Shown here: positions 7,761-15,434 of the stretch, in pieces
Position numbering within the stretch: position 1 is the first letter of the stretch
How the letters are laid out: the number at the start of each line of letters is the position of its first letter
DNA from: Clostridium sp. CX1
GTDB taxonomy: Bacteria > Bacillota > Clostridia > Clostridiales > Clostridiaceae
DNA: 64,000 bases
NCBI RefSeq assembly: GCF_025398335.1
Contig: NZ_JAODOO010000008.1
Location: 1 to 64,000 of the forward strand
Reading direction: 5' to 3'
The notes under the pieces: generated by a model
Told to the model about the DNA's origin: nothing
The model's input: only the letters and a program-made list of their open reading frames with translations
The model's database searches: none
Made by a program: the position numbers and the translations under genes

Positions 7761-9461
7761 CTAATAAGTTATTGAATTGCTAGCATCTATTACAAATTTA
7801 TCTATACTATTACTATCCTTTAGTCTATCTAAAGTCCTGTTAACTTCTTTTACTAAATCTGTGCTTCCCTTTTTCATTGCCGCTGCAGAACCTGTATATT
7901 CAGCACTAAGTTTTATATCAGATATAACTATATCACCATCCACATATGCTTTAGCAATTGGTGTTCTAAGAACTACCCCATCTGCTTTGTAATTCTTTAA
8001 TGCCAAAACTAAGTCTGATACTGTTGTAGATTCCATAGGTTCAGCCAGTGGAATTTTTTCCTTAACTATAGCTTCTTCAATACTTCCCTTTTGAACACCT
8101 AGAATTTTACCATTGAAATCAGTATCTGACCTAAACTTGTTCTTATCTGCAGTTCGTACAATTACATTTTGAACTTCTTCGTAATAAATATCAGAAAAAT
8201 CTACATGTTTTTGTCTTTCTATTGTTGGACTTATTCCTGATATAACTAAATCTACTTTTCCCTGATCTAAGGCAGCCAGTAGTCTATCAAATTGCATATC
8301 TATTATTTCCAATTGAACACCTAAGTCTTTTGCAATTTCTTTTGCAATCTCTATATCAAAACCAACAATCTGATCCTTTCCATTTACTGACTTATGAAAC
8401 TCATATGGTGGATAGTCTGCACTGGTTCCAAGTACAAGTTTCCCTGTTCTTTTTATTCTTTCCATTGTTTCAGATACTTCAAAGCTGGAACCAACTCCAG
8501 TTACAATACTATTTACTGATGCATCTGAAACTACTGCAGTGCCACCTAAAATTATTACATTATTATATTTGTTATGTTGGGCTTTTATGGACTCCATTAC
8601 TGAAGAGTCAACGGAATTACCAACTAGAATTAAAGGTGAGTTGCTGGAAGAGGCTAATACACTTCCGGATAGTGCATCTGGATAATTTTCCCCTGATGCA
8701 ACATAGACTTTATCATAGTTAAACTTATCCGCAAAATAATCTAGTACTGCTGAATTGGTTTCATATCGGCTTAAGCCTCCAAGTCTTACAGAATTATTTA
8801 AATATGAATCAATCTTAGTTCCTACTACTCCTGTGCCGCCAATTATATAGTTTTCCATAAAAGTTTTATTTGCTAAAAAGTTTTTGGTTACTATGGGCAA
8901 ATCATCTTTGTCAGTAAGAAGTATGGGCATTCCCTTTTGTGCTGCAATTGGAGCAATAGATAATGAATCTGCGAATCCATAGCCATTGGTTACTACTACT
9001 CCAGTTGTATTTTCTAAATTTTTAGCTACTTCTATAGCTGTTTCAAATCTATCTTGTCCATATATTCTGGTGGTTTCAATCCTCATGTTTTCTAATTCAG
9101 CTTTTACGTTATCAGATACAACTCCAGTTCCACCAATAATAAATACTTTTTCTACCTTCAGTTTTAATAATTGGTCTTTGCTCTCTATACCTAAGGCATT
9201 CTTACTAGTTAAAAGTATAGGTGCTTTATACTGCTTGGCCAAAGGAGCAGCACATAATGCATCTGCAAAACCTTCTCCACTTGCTATTACAGCATATTGG
9301 GATGATGTCCAACCGGAGCTTACAATTTTAGAATTAGTCTCATACCTGTCATTTCCCCATAACCTATCTTGTAATGTTGCTGCTTTAACAACACTTGATG
9401 TGAAAAATATTAGACAAGACACAATTGCAGTAGAAATAGACATTAACAATCTTTTCTTCAT
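7761..9461 (-). CDS. Cell-wall-binding repeat / solute-binding fusion protein
   Basis: This 566-residue secreted protein starts with a signal peptide (MKKRLLMS.., cleavage after about residue 28). Three CWB2 repeats follow (about 30-310; repeated RLWG/RIYG-RYET and IIGGTGVVSDNV motifs), which anchor proteins to the clostridial cell wall via anionic polymer. A complete family-3 periplasmic amino-acid-binding domain follows (about 335-560; GKLVLGTSADYPPYEF, GFDIEIAKEIAK). There is no lipoprotein box, so the receptor is tethered through the wall repeats rather than by lipid. No cognate permease or ATPase is adjacent, although an ABC exporter lies upstream. AGGAGG precedes the ATG. Confidence 0.9.
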   Translation of the reverse strand: MKKRLLMSISTAIVSCLIFFTSSVVKAATLQDRLWGNDRYETNSKIVSSGWTSSQYAVIASGEGFADALCAAPLAKQYKAPILLTSKNALGIESKDQLLKLKVEKVFIIGGTGVVSDNVKAELENMRIETTRIYGQDRFETAIEVAKNLENTTGVVVTNGYGFADSLSIAPIAAQKGMPILLTDKDDLPIVTKNFLANKTFMENYIIGGTGVVGTKIDSYLNNSVRLGGLSRYETNSAVLDYFADKFNYDKVYVASGENYPDALSGSVLASSSNSPLILVGNSVDSSVMESIKAQHNKYNNVIILGGTAVVSDASVNSIVTGVGSSFEVSETMERIKRTGKLVLGTSADYPPYEFHKSVNGKDQIVGFDIEIAKEIAKDLGVQLEIIDMQFDRLLAALDQGKVDLVISGISPTIERQKHVDFSDIYYEEVQNVIVRTADKNKFRSDTDFNGKILGVQKGSIEEAIVKEKIPLAEPMESTTVSDLVLALKNYKADGVVLRTPIAKAYVDGDIVISDIKLSAEYTGSAAAMKKGSTDLVKEVNRTLDRLKDSNSIDKFVIDASNSITY

Positions 9462-9558
9462 ACTTATCCTCCTATCTATAACTCATATATCAATTATAAT
9501 ATCTATTTGGAAATAGTTCCATTAATTTACTCCAAAATAATTAACTAGGAGGATAAGT
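9462..9558 (-). promoter_or_regulatory. Leader with SD-sequestering repeat
   Basis: TAGGAGGATAAGT, the ribosome binding site of the cell-wall protein mRNA (complement of 9462-9474), has a perfect 13-nt complement upstream (9546-9558) just after the stop codon of the preceding permease gene. Read-through mRNA could therefore hide the ribosome binding site. A TATAAT between the arms could give a shorter mRNA without the anti-SD arm. Confidence 0.45.
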
Positions 9559-9567
9559 GACTTTTAT

Positions 9568-10362
9568 TTAAATCAATTTCTCAGGAATAAATTTAGAGGA
9601 AATCCACCTTATCAATATATAATCAGCTATGAATAAAACAGCACCTACTATAACCATAACAAGATTACTAATAGTAAGTACACCTGTCATCTGACCTACT
9701 AATGTGAGAATTATAGGGATAACAAGAAGAGAACTTACCTGTTGTGCATCTTGAAAGGTTTTTGATTTTGCTGATACCATTACAGTAAAAATCAAAGAAA
9801 ACAAATTAATTGCTGGTGAAATCCAAAGTATAATAATCAGCCATTTTATATCTGGAAAGATAAGTCTTCCAAAATAGATAAAACCGCCTATATTTACTAT
9901 AATACCAAAAGCAACAAAGGAAAGTAATGTTATAATATACGCAGGTATAAAAACACCTAAAATCTTTGCCCTTAGCAGTTCTTCCATGGATATTGGTGTA
10001 TAAAGTAGTGTCTCCATCGTTTTATGCTCCCTTTCCCCTACAAAGCTGCTGGCTCCAATGGTTGCTGAGCACATTACTGGAATTATAAGAAAGTATGATG
10101 GAAACATATAGTTTATAGCAACTTTTATAAACAGTTGAGAAGGACTATATGCCATATATTCAGATGGTAGTTTTTTTATAATTGGTCCAAGATCTCTAAG
10201 CACATTATCATCATATCCAATATAATTAGCACCTATCACCATCGCCAAAGGTATAATTACAGTAAGAATAATCGGTACAATAGTCATCGGTAGAATAACT
10301 TGCTTTGAATTTGTTATTTCATGTATATCTTTATCAATCAATGCCCTTTCACTACTATTCAT
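9568..10362 (-). CDS. ABC-2 type exporter permease
   Basis: This 264-residue membrane protein has about six hydrophobic segments and the ABC-2 signature region GASSFVGEREHKTMETLLYT near residues 90-110. That is typical of NatB/YhaP-like efflux permeases, here a short form without a large extracytoplasmic loop. The ATG at 10362 has GGAGG 7 nt upstream. The gene starts 2 nt after the stop of the ATPase, so the two are translationally coupled. The exported substrate is unknown. Confidence 0.85.
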   Translation of the reverse strand: MNSSERALIDKDIHEITNSKQVILPMTIVPIILTVIIPLAMVIGANYIGYDDNVLRDLGPIIKKLPSEYMAYSPSQLFIKVAINYMFPSYFLIIPVMCSATIGASSFVGEREHKTMETLLYTPISMEELLRAKILGVFIPAYIITLLSFVAFGIIVNIGGFIYFGRLIFPDIKWLIIILWISPAINLFSLIFTVMVSAKSKTFQDAQQVSSLLVIPIILTLVGQMTGVLTISNLVMVIVGAVLFIADYILIRWISSKFIPEKLI

Positions 10363-10364
10363 AT

Positions 10365-11288
10365 TCAATCCTCCAATATTGTATTATCAGATGTACCTTT
10401 TATATACTTAAAGTACAATTGTTCCAAGGACCATTTTTGTTGTGCCACTTCATAGATTTCTCCACCATTTACTACTATATTTTCAATAAGAGCAGTTACC
10501 TCTTTATCCCCTAAAATAGGCTTGCTATATAAATTATTACCTTCATAAATAAAGCCAAGCTTCTCCGGAATATTTTTTCCTCTAATTTTTAATTCAATCT
10601 TAGCATTTTTCTTTGAAGCAAGCTCATCAAAAGTACCTACACCTAATATATTGCCTTTATTTATAAAACCATACAGTGTACATATATCTTCCGCATATTT
10701 TAATTGATGAGTACAAAGAAAAATTGTAACTTCATTTTCCTCTGCAAGTTCCTTTATAAGTCTTGTAACATTAAGTGCATTTTCTGGGTCCAGGCCAGAA
10801 GTAGGTTCGTCAAGAAATAAAACCTGTGGACTGTGTATGAGAGAAATAGCTAAAGAAATTCTCTTTCTCATTCCTGTACTGAAAGTCTTTACCTTCTTAT
10901 CCCTTACCTCTGACAATTCCAGCTTTTCCAATAAGAAATTCCTCCGTTTTTTTAAAAGTTCTTCTTCCATGCCATGCATCTTTCCAAAGAATATCAAATT
11001 TTGCTCAGCAGTAAGATTTTCGTAGCAGGATGCACTTTCCGTCATAACTCCACAAAGTCTGTGAAGCTCAATATTGTTTTTCTTCAAAGGTTTTCCTAAG
11101 ATTTCAGCATATCCAGAGGTTGGCAAAAGAATCCCATTGAGAATTCTAACAGTAGTAGTCTTTCCAGAGCCATTAGGTCCGAGAAAGCCAAATATCTCAC
11201 CTTTAGGTATACTGAGATTTATATCATTTAATACATTAATCTGTCCATCATAGGATTTCTTAATATCTTTCATATTTATTGCATTCAT
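10365..11288 (-). CDS. ABC exporter ATP-binding protein
   Basis: This 307-residue cytoplasmic ATPase has Walker A GPNGSGKTT (about 38-46), Q-loop region, signature FSTGMRKRISLA (about 135), Walker B VLFLDEPTSGLDP (about 157) and H-loop CTHQ. A C-terminal extension of about 90 residues resembles those of the CcmA/NatA branch. AGAGG lies 7 nt before the ATG. It pairs with the downstream permease. A 21-codon reading frame ends immediately before its start. Confidence 0.93.
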   Translation of the reverse strand: MNAINMKDIKKSYDGQINVLNDINLSIPKGEIFGFLGPNGSGKTTTVRILNGILLPTSGYAEILGKPLKKNNIELHRLCGVMTESASCYENLTAEQNLIFFGKMHGMEEELLKKRRNFLLEKLELSEVRDKKVKTFSTGMRKRISLAISLIHSPQVLFLDEPTSGLDPENALNVTRLIKELAEENEVTIFLCTHQLKYAEDICTLYGFINKGNILGVGTFDELASKKNAKIELKIRGKNIPEKLGFIYEGNNLYSKPILGDKEVTALIENIVVNGGEIYEVAQQKWSLEQLYFKYIKGTSDNTILED

Positions 11289-11354
11289 TTACTTACCTCT
11301 CAAATTTTGCTCTAAGTGTTTTATTAATAATTTATATATATCTTCTTCTTTCAT
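11289..11354 (-). CDS. Possible 21-residue leader peptide of ABC operon
   Basis: A small frame (MKEEDIYKLLIKHLEQNLRG plus K) has a good site, AGAGGTG 6 nt before its ATG. Its TAA abuts the ATG of the ATPase. The peptide is amphipathic and charged, with no homology I recognise. It could be a coupling leader or the tail of a lost gene. Only its position and ribosome binding site support it. Confidence 0.35.
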   Translation of the reverse strand: MKEEDIYKLLIKHLEQNLRGK

Positions 11355-11453
11355 ATCATTCACCTCTAACAATATGTTATTACTTTGGGTATTTACCGTC
11401 AATGGATTGCTAGTTGATTTTGGTTGAAAAAGTTAACTGGTAAGAAACTAAAA

Positions 11454-11504
11454 GTACCCTGTAGGGTGATGCAGCCTTTTTTCTGTATCAACCCTACAGG
11501 GTAC
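11454..11504 (-). terminator. Terminator after TauE-like gene
   Basis: A long stem (arms 11454-11474 and 11483-11504; one G-U pair and a one-nucleotide imperfection) around GTACCCTGTAGGG/CCCTACAGGGTAC. It lies between the TauE-like gene and the ABC operon on the same strand. Flanking T-runs are poor. Confidence 0.7.
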
Positions 11505-11520
11505 AGTTTACCCATTAAAA

Positions 11521-12393
11521 TTAAATTTTACTTTTCATTGCTGATCTGAACATCATAGCTGAGGTAGATAGAATTACAAACACTACCACCCATTTTAACA
11601 TGGTAAGGGGCAGTTCCTTAACAATATAGGCAGCGATTAGAACTCCTACAATACCAAAAATATTTGTAGCCAAGGATACCTTTCTATGATATGCTCCTTC
11701 TCTAACAAACTTTATAGCCGCTACAGGTTCAAGAAATGCACAGGAACCCATCATTATAGGAAAGGCTACCTTAGGGGACATTCCCAAAGCAAAAACCAAA
11801 GCCATACATGGTGCATAATTTCCTATTCCTATGCACATTAAAGCTCCAAGAATAAAGTTACCTATCAATCCTATTATCAGCTTAACTCCTGTAAGTTCTG
11901 TTGCTGCTCCTCCTACAGGCATAATATTTAGCAATCCTGCCAGCATTACAAATGCAACAATCACAAGGGCTGTTCCCATTCCAATCTGAACCTTTTTCTT
12001 CGGGAGCTTGGCAACTATTCCAGCACCAAAATAGGAGCCTGCAGTAGCTGCTATAATCATAGTAACCAACGTAGTTATATCAACTTTAATAACAGTGACG
12101 AATATAAGTGCCTGTGTTACCACCGGAACACAGTTTGCAACATTCAAAGTACCTGGGATTATTCTGTCATCCACAAGCTTTAACACTTTATAAACCGCAG
12201 TAGTAGGGGCGAAGCTTCCAATTCCCAAGGCGTCAAAGAAATTTGCTACTAAACCTACTGTTCCATAAACTAACCAGTTGCCGCCCTTCTCAAGTCTTCC
12301 TTCTTTTTTTGCCTTCATGTAATCCTGAAAAAAAATAAATGCAAAAACCATGGTGAAAATTGAAAGGATTCCTAAGATAATTTTAATGATCAT
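11521..12393 (-). CDS. TauE/SafE family sulfite/organoanion exporter
   Basis: This 290-residue protein has eight or so hydrophobic segments throughout and the inverted-repeat topology of TauE/SafE (PF01925). Diagnostic pieces include NFFDALGIGSFAPTTA near residue 51 and GALMCIGIGNYAPCMA near 185. These are the two related G-N-x-A-P half-sites. The family exports sulfite, sulfoacetate or similar anions; the substrate here is unknown. It is monocistronic and ends just before a strong hairpin. Confidence 0.85.
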   Translation of the reverse strand: MIIKIILGILSIFTMVFAFIFFQDYMKAKKEGRLEKGGNWLVYGTVGLVANFFDALGIGSFAPTTAVYKVLKLVDDRIIPGTLNVANCVPVVTQALIFVTVIKVDITTLVTMIIAATAGSYFGAGIVAKLPKKKVQIGMGTALVIVAFVMLAGLLNIMPVGGAATELTGVKLIIGLIGNFILGALMCIGIGNYAPCMALVFALGMSPKVAFPIMMGSCAFLEPVAAIKFVREGAYHRKVSLATNIFGIVGVLIAAYIVKELPLTMLKWVVVFVILSTSAMMFRSAMKSKI

Positions 12394-12685
12394 ACTAAAA
12401 TCTCCTTACTAATATCCATATAGTAATACTTGTCCTTTTCATACATTATATAACATTTCAAAGGAATTGTCAGTTTAATTCTGTAAATTGAATTATAAAA
12501 TAATTTTTATTCAAAAATGTTATTTTGCTTTCCTATTTAAATCTCTGGTAACCAAAAATCTTCATCTGCTGTAATTGCCTAATCTTATCAAGACTTGCAG
12601 GTGACCCTCTCTGAAGAAGGCCTGTTTAAATTGTATTAATATGTACACTTATGGTAAACTTATCTAGAAGAGAGGTGTTACTACA

Positions 12686-13084
12686 ATGAAAAAACTGATA
12701 AAAGTAGTTGGAGCTGTTATAGAAAACGAAAACAATGAGATACTATGTGCTCTTCGTTCTCCAAAAATGTCCCTTCCAAATATGTGGGAATTCCCTGGAG
12801 GAAAAGTTGAAAAAGATGAAAATTTAAAACAAGCTATAGAAAGAGAGATAAAGGAAGAGTTAGGATGTAAAGTTCAGTATTCCGATATATTTAATGATAA
12901 CACTCATGAATACGATACCTTTACAGTGAATTTAATTACTGTGAAGTGCAAATTAATTTCTGGCACTCCTACTGCCAGTGAGCATTCTAAGCTTATATGG
13001 TTAAAGAGAGAGAACCTGCCTTCCTTAAAATGGGCTCCAGCAGATATTCCTGCAGTTTTACAATTGGCATCAGAGAAGGTATAG
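12686..13084 (+). CDS. mutT: MutT-type NUDIX hydrolase
   Basis: This 132-residue protein carries a full Nudix box (GGKVEKDENLKQAIEREIKE, then ELG, about residues 38-60) with REIKEEL metal-binding glutamates. The N-terminus KVVGAVIENENNEILCALR and the SEHSKLIWLKRENL segment match the 8-oxo-dGTP diphosphatase MutT/CTP pyrophosphohydrolase NudG group. It probably sanitises oxidised nucleotides, but specificity cannot be fixed by eye. GAGAGGTG lies about 9 nt upstream of the ATG. Confidence 0.85.
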   Translation: MKKLIKVVGAVIENENNEILCALRSPKMSLPNMWEFPGGKVEKDENLKQAIEREIKEELGCKVQYSDIFNDNTHEYDTFTVNLITVKCKLISGTPTASEHSKLIWLKRENLPSLKWAPADIPAVLQLASEKV

Positions 13085-13106
13085 CTAAAATACTATACCT
13101 TCTCTG
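13071..13106 (+). terminator. Hairpin overlapping the mutT stop codon
   Basis: A perfect 14-bp stem (13071-13084/13093-13106) with an 8-nt loop begins inside the last codons and includes the stop. There is no strong T-run, but the position fits a terminator or a 3'-end stabiliser. Confidence 0.6.
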
Positions 13107-13157
13107 TAGATTCACTGTATAAATATTTATTTTATTGAAGTTCCAAAGATACTAACC

Positions 13158-13427
13158 TTATAATCCTAAATTAAATTCATCTATGAGATTATAGCATTTT
13201 TCCTTTAATAGACTAATCACTCTTTCATTAGGTATGTTATTAATTGAATACTGAAATCTTTCATCTTCCCCTAATTTATCTAAAAATTCAACTTCTCTAT
13301 AAAGTCCAACATCTTCTCCAGAATCAGGTTCCTTTAAGTGATTATTTAAATTCTCTTCATCAGTATTTACTTTTTCTATTTTACTTCCAATAGTTACAAG
13401 ATATATCACCTTTGCACATCCTCTCAT
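13158..13427 (-). CDS. Small protein of unknown function
   Basis: This protein of up to 89 residues is acidic and has no membrane segments. The sequence YLVTIGSKIEKVNTDEENL near the N-terminus and the C-terminal LLKEKCYNLIDEF look like real coding sequence. The start is uncertain: the ATG at 13427 lacks a clear ribosome binding site, while an in-frame GTG at 13409 has AGAGG about 10 nt upstream. I recognise no family. It lies between mutT and the amino-acid permease as a single gene. Confidence 0.6.
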   Translation of the reverse strand: MRGCAKVIYLVTIGSKIEKVNTDEENLNNHLKEPDSGEDVGLYREVEFLDKLGEDERFQYSINNIPNERVISLLKEKCYNLIDEFNLGL

Positions 13428-13555
13428 AAAGTTCTAGTAAAATCAAACTACTTTTAACCCTTAGTTTATTAAATCTTTCTGCCATACATAATAAAGCTGA
13501 TACTCTGATATTACAGAGCAAAATTCCCAAAAATCTTATGCTGAAAATTATTATA

Positions 13556-13604
13556 AGGCTATCTTAGAATGATTCCAACTTCATTTTAAGATAGCCTCTT
13601 TTTT
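13556..13604. terminator. Terminator hairpin with T-run on plus strand
   Basis: The 11-bp stem AGGCTATCTTA/TAAGATAGCCT is followed by CTTTTTT on the plus strand, and an A-run lies before it on the minus strand. On the minus strand it lies 100 nt after the permease gene. On the plus strand no gene precedes it, so a small plus-strand transcript from 13430-13555 is possible. Confidence 0.7.
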
Positions 13605-13696
13605 AATTTATCATATTATTAAATGCAGTTAACTCATCTATTTTTTCTTGTAAATTTTATACTTATGCATAAGCATGTGGCATATTACTAAAAATC

Positions 13697-15091
13697 TTAA
13701 CTAAGCTGTTTAGCAGCTTTCTTTTTACTTAATCCAGTTCCATACCAAGCAGCAAGTAAAACTATCATCCATACAACTCCAACTATAGCTGGAATTCTAG
13801 TATCTGCACCTAAAAGCATAGAAACAAATACGCCAACTAGGAATATCATAGTGATTATGCCTGAAGCTGGATAAAGTACTGTTTTAAATCTTAACTTGCT
13901 AACCTGTTCAGGTGTAAGACTCTTTCTGAATTTAATTTGAGTGTAAACAATCATGAACCATGCAAATATTCCTGCAAAGGTTCCTACGCTTGTAACATAA
14001 GTGAATGCTTTACCAGGTGCAACATAGTTTAGTATAACTCCGATTAACATAAATCCTACTGAAGTAAGTATTGCGTTTTGAGGAATGTTATTTTTATTAA
14101 GCTTTCCAAAAACCTTAGGCGCTTGTCCTTGAAGTGAAAGATTATAAAGCATACGACCTGTTGTGAATATACCTGAGTTACATGATGATGATGCTGCTGT
14201 AAGTACAACAAAGTTTATGATACCTGCTGCTGCTGCTATACCAAGTTTAGAGAATGTAAGAACGAATGGACTTCCTTTTGTTCCTATGCTGTCCCAAGCA
14301 TAAAGTGACATTATAACAAACAATGCACCGATATAGAATATCATTATTCTTATGAAAACGCTATTTATAGCTGTTGGTATTACCTTTTCAGGGTTTTTTG
14401 CTTCTCCAGCTGTAACACCAATAAGCTCAACTCCTACGAAAGCAAAGGAAACCATAGTCAAGGTTGATATAGGTCCCATGATTCCTTTAGGGAAGAAACC
14501 ACCGTGAGCGGTCAACTTTGAAATACCAATTGGTACTCCATTATTTCCTAAACCGAACATTATCATAGCTAAACCAATTACTATCATAATAATTATTGTA
14601 GCAACCTTTATAAGTGCAAACCAGAACTCAATTTCTCCGAAGGCTGATGCTGCAGTTAAGTTTACAATAGTAAGTAAACAAACGGCAACTAGTGCTGATA
14701 TCCACTGAGGTAAGTTAGGGAACCAGAAGGTCATATAAATACCTACTGCTGTAACTTCTGCCATACAAGTTACAACCCACATTATCCAGTAAGTCCACCC
14801 CGTCAGGTACCCTGCAAGAGGACTTACATAATCGTTTGCATATGCGCTGAAAGAACCTGCAACTGGATGTTCAACGGCCATTTCACCAAGGGAACGCATG
14901 ATGAAAAATATCATTACTCCTGCAACAGCATATGTAAATAATATAGCTGGACCTGCTGCCTGTATAGCTGTTGCTGATCCCAAGAATAGACCAACTCCAA
15001 TAGCTCCTCCTATCGCCATCATTTTAATGTGTCTTTCTTCAAGACCACGTTCAAGGCCTTCGCCATTTTGAGTTTGGAACTCATTGCTCAT
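13697..15091 (-). CDS. Amino-acid permease (APC superfamily, AAT type)
   Basis: This 464-residue protein has twelve hydrophobic segments. The N-terminal GLEERHIKMMAIGGAIGVGL is the AAT-family hallmark around the unwound first helix (residues 14-34), followed by FLGSATAIQAAGPA. The family takes up amino acids such as proline, GABA, aromatic or basic residues by proton symport; specificity is unassigned. GGGGG lies 7 nt before the ATG. A strong promoter with a dyad over the -35 lies upstream, so expression is probably repressible. Confidence 0.92.
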   Translation of the reverse strand: MSNEFQTQNGEGLERGLEERHIKMMAIGGAIGVGLFLGSATAIQAAGPAILFTYAVAGVMIFFIMRSLGEMAVEHPVAGSFSAYANDYVSPLAGYLTGWTYWIMWVVTCMAEVTAVGIYMTFWFPNLPQWISALVAVCLLTIVNLTAASAFGEIEFWFALIKVATIIIMIVIGLAMIMFGLGNNGVPIGISKLTAHGGFFPKGIMGPISTLTMVSFAFVGVELIGVTAGEAKNPEKVIPTAINSVFIRIMIFYIGALFVIMSLYAWDSIGTKGSPFVLTFSKLGIAAAAGIINFVVLTAASSSCNSGIFTTGRMLYNLSLQGQAPKVFGKLNKNNIPQNAILTSVGFMLIGVILNYVAPGKAFTYVTSVGTFAGIFAWFMIVYTQIKFRKSLTPEQVSKLRFKTVLYPASGIITMIFLVGVFVSMLLGADTRIPAIVGVVWMIVLLAAWYGTGLSKKKAAKQLS

Positions 15092-15127
15092 TTTAATTCC
15101 CCCTTTTATTTAATATCTTTCACTATT

Positions 15128-15165
15128 AGTTTATTTTATTCTCCGAATATTGTCAATAATTATTC
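15128..15165 (-). promoter_or_regulatory. Promoter and overlapping dyad of amino-acid permease
   Basis: Minus-strand -35 TTGACA (15151-15156), 17 bp, -10 TAAACT (15128-15133). A dyad with CGAATA/TATTCG arms (about 15143-15165) is centred on the -35, so a bound regulator would block polymerase. The regulator is not identified. Confidence 0.55.
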
Positions 15166-15307
15166 GATTGATTTATCTTATATCACTTTTTTAAATATTC
15201 TTTCTTCATTTTTGATTGTTTACTCCTTTATATATATCAATATGTAGATTCTCTCTTTTTTATTCTAGGTATAGATTTTTTAAAATTTTACGTAGACTAT
15301 TAATTAT

Positions 15308-15399
15308 ATTACTAATTTGTGTTATATTAGTAATAGGTTTTATGCTACCAATTTTAAAGACTATAGAATATAAAACCTAATAAACTGGTATATCACCAG
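15308..15399 (+). other. Structured leader upstream of chemoreceptor gene
   Basis: Three successive hairpins lie in the 127 nt before the chemoreceptor start. They are ATTACTAAT/ATTAGTAAT (15308-15316, 15326-15334), AGGTTTTAT/ATAAAACCT (15335-15343, 15370-15378) and CTGGT/ACCAG (15385-15399). No riboswitch consensus I know fits. The first dyad could equally be an operator. Confidence 0.35.
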
Positions 15400-15434
15400 A
15401 GTATTGCATTATAATAAGGAGTGAAATTACTGAA

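Noticed and set aside
7777-9516. Several open frames antisense to the cell-wall protein
   Set aside because: They are shadows of the repeat-rich gene, without ribosome binding sites or recognisable domains.
9546-9570. AGGAGG on the plus strand as a gene start
   Set aside because: The following GTG frame stops after four codons; the string is better explained as the anti-SD complement in the opposite mRNA.
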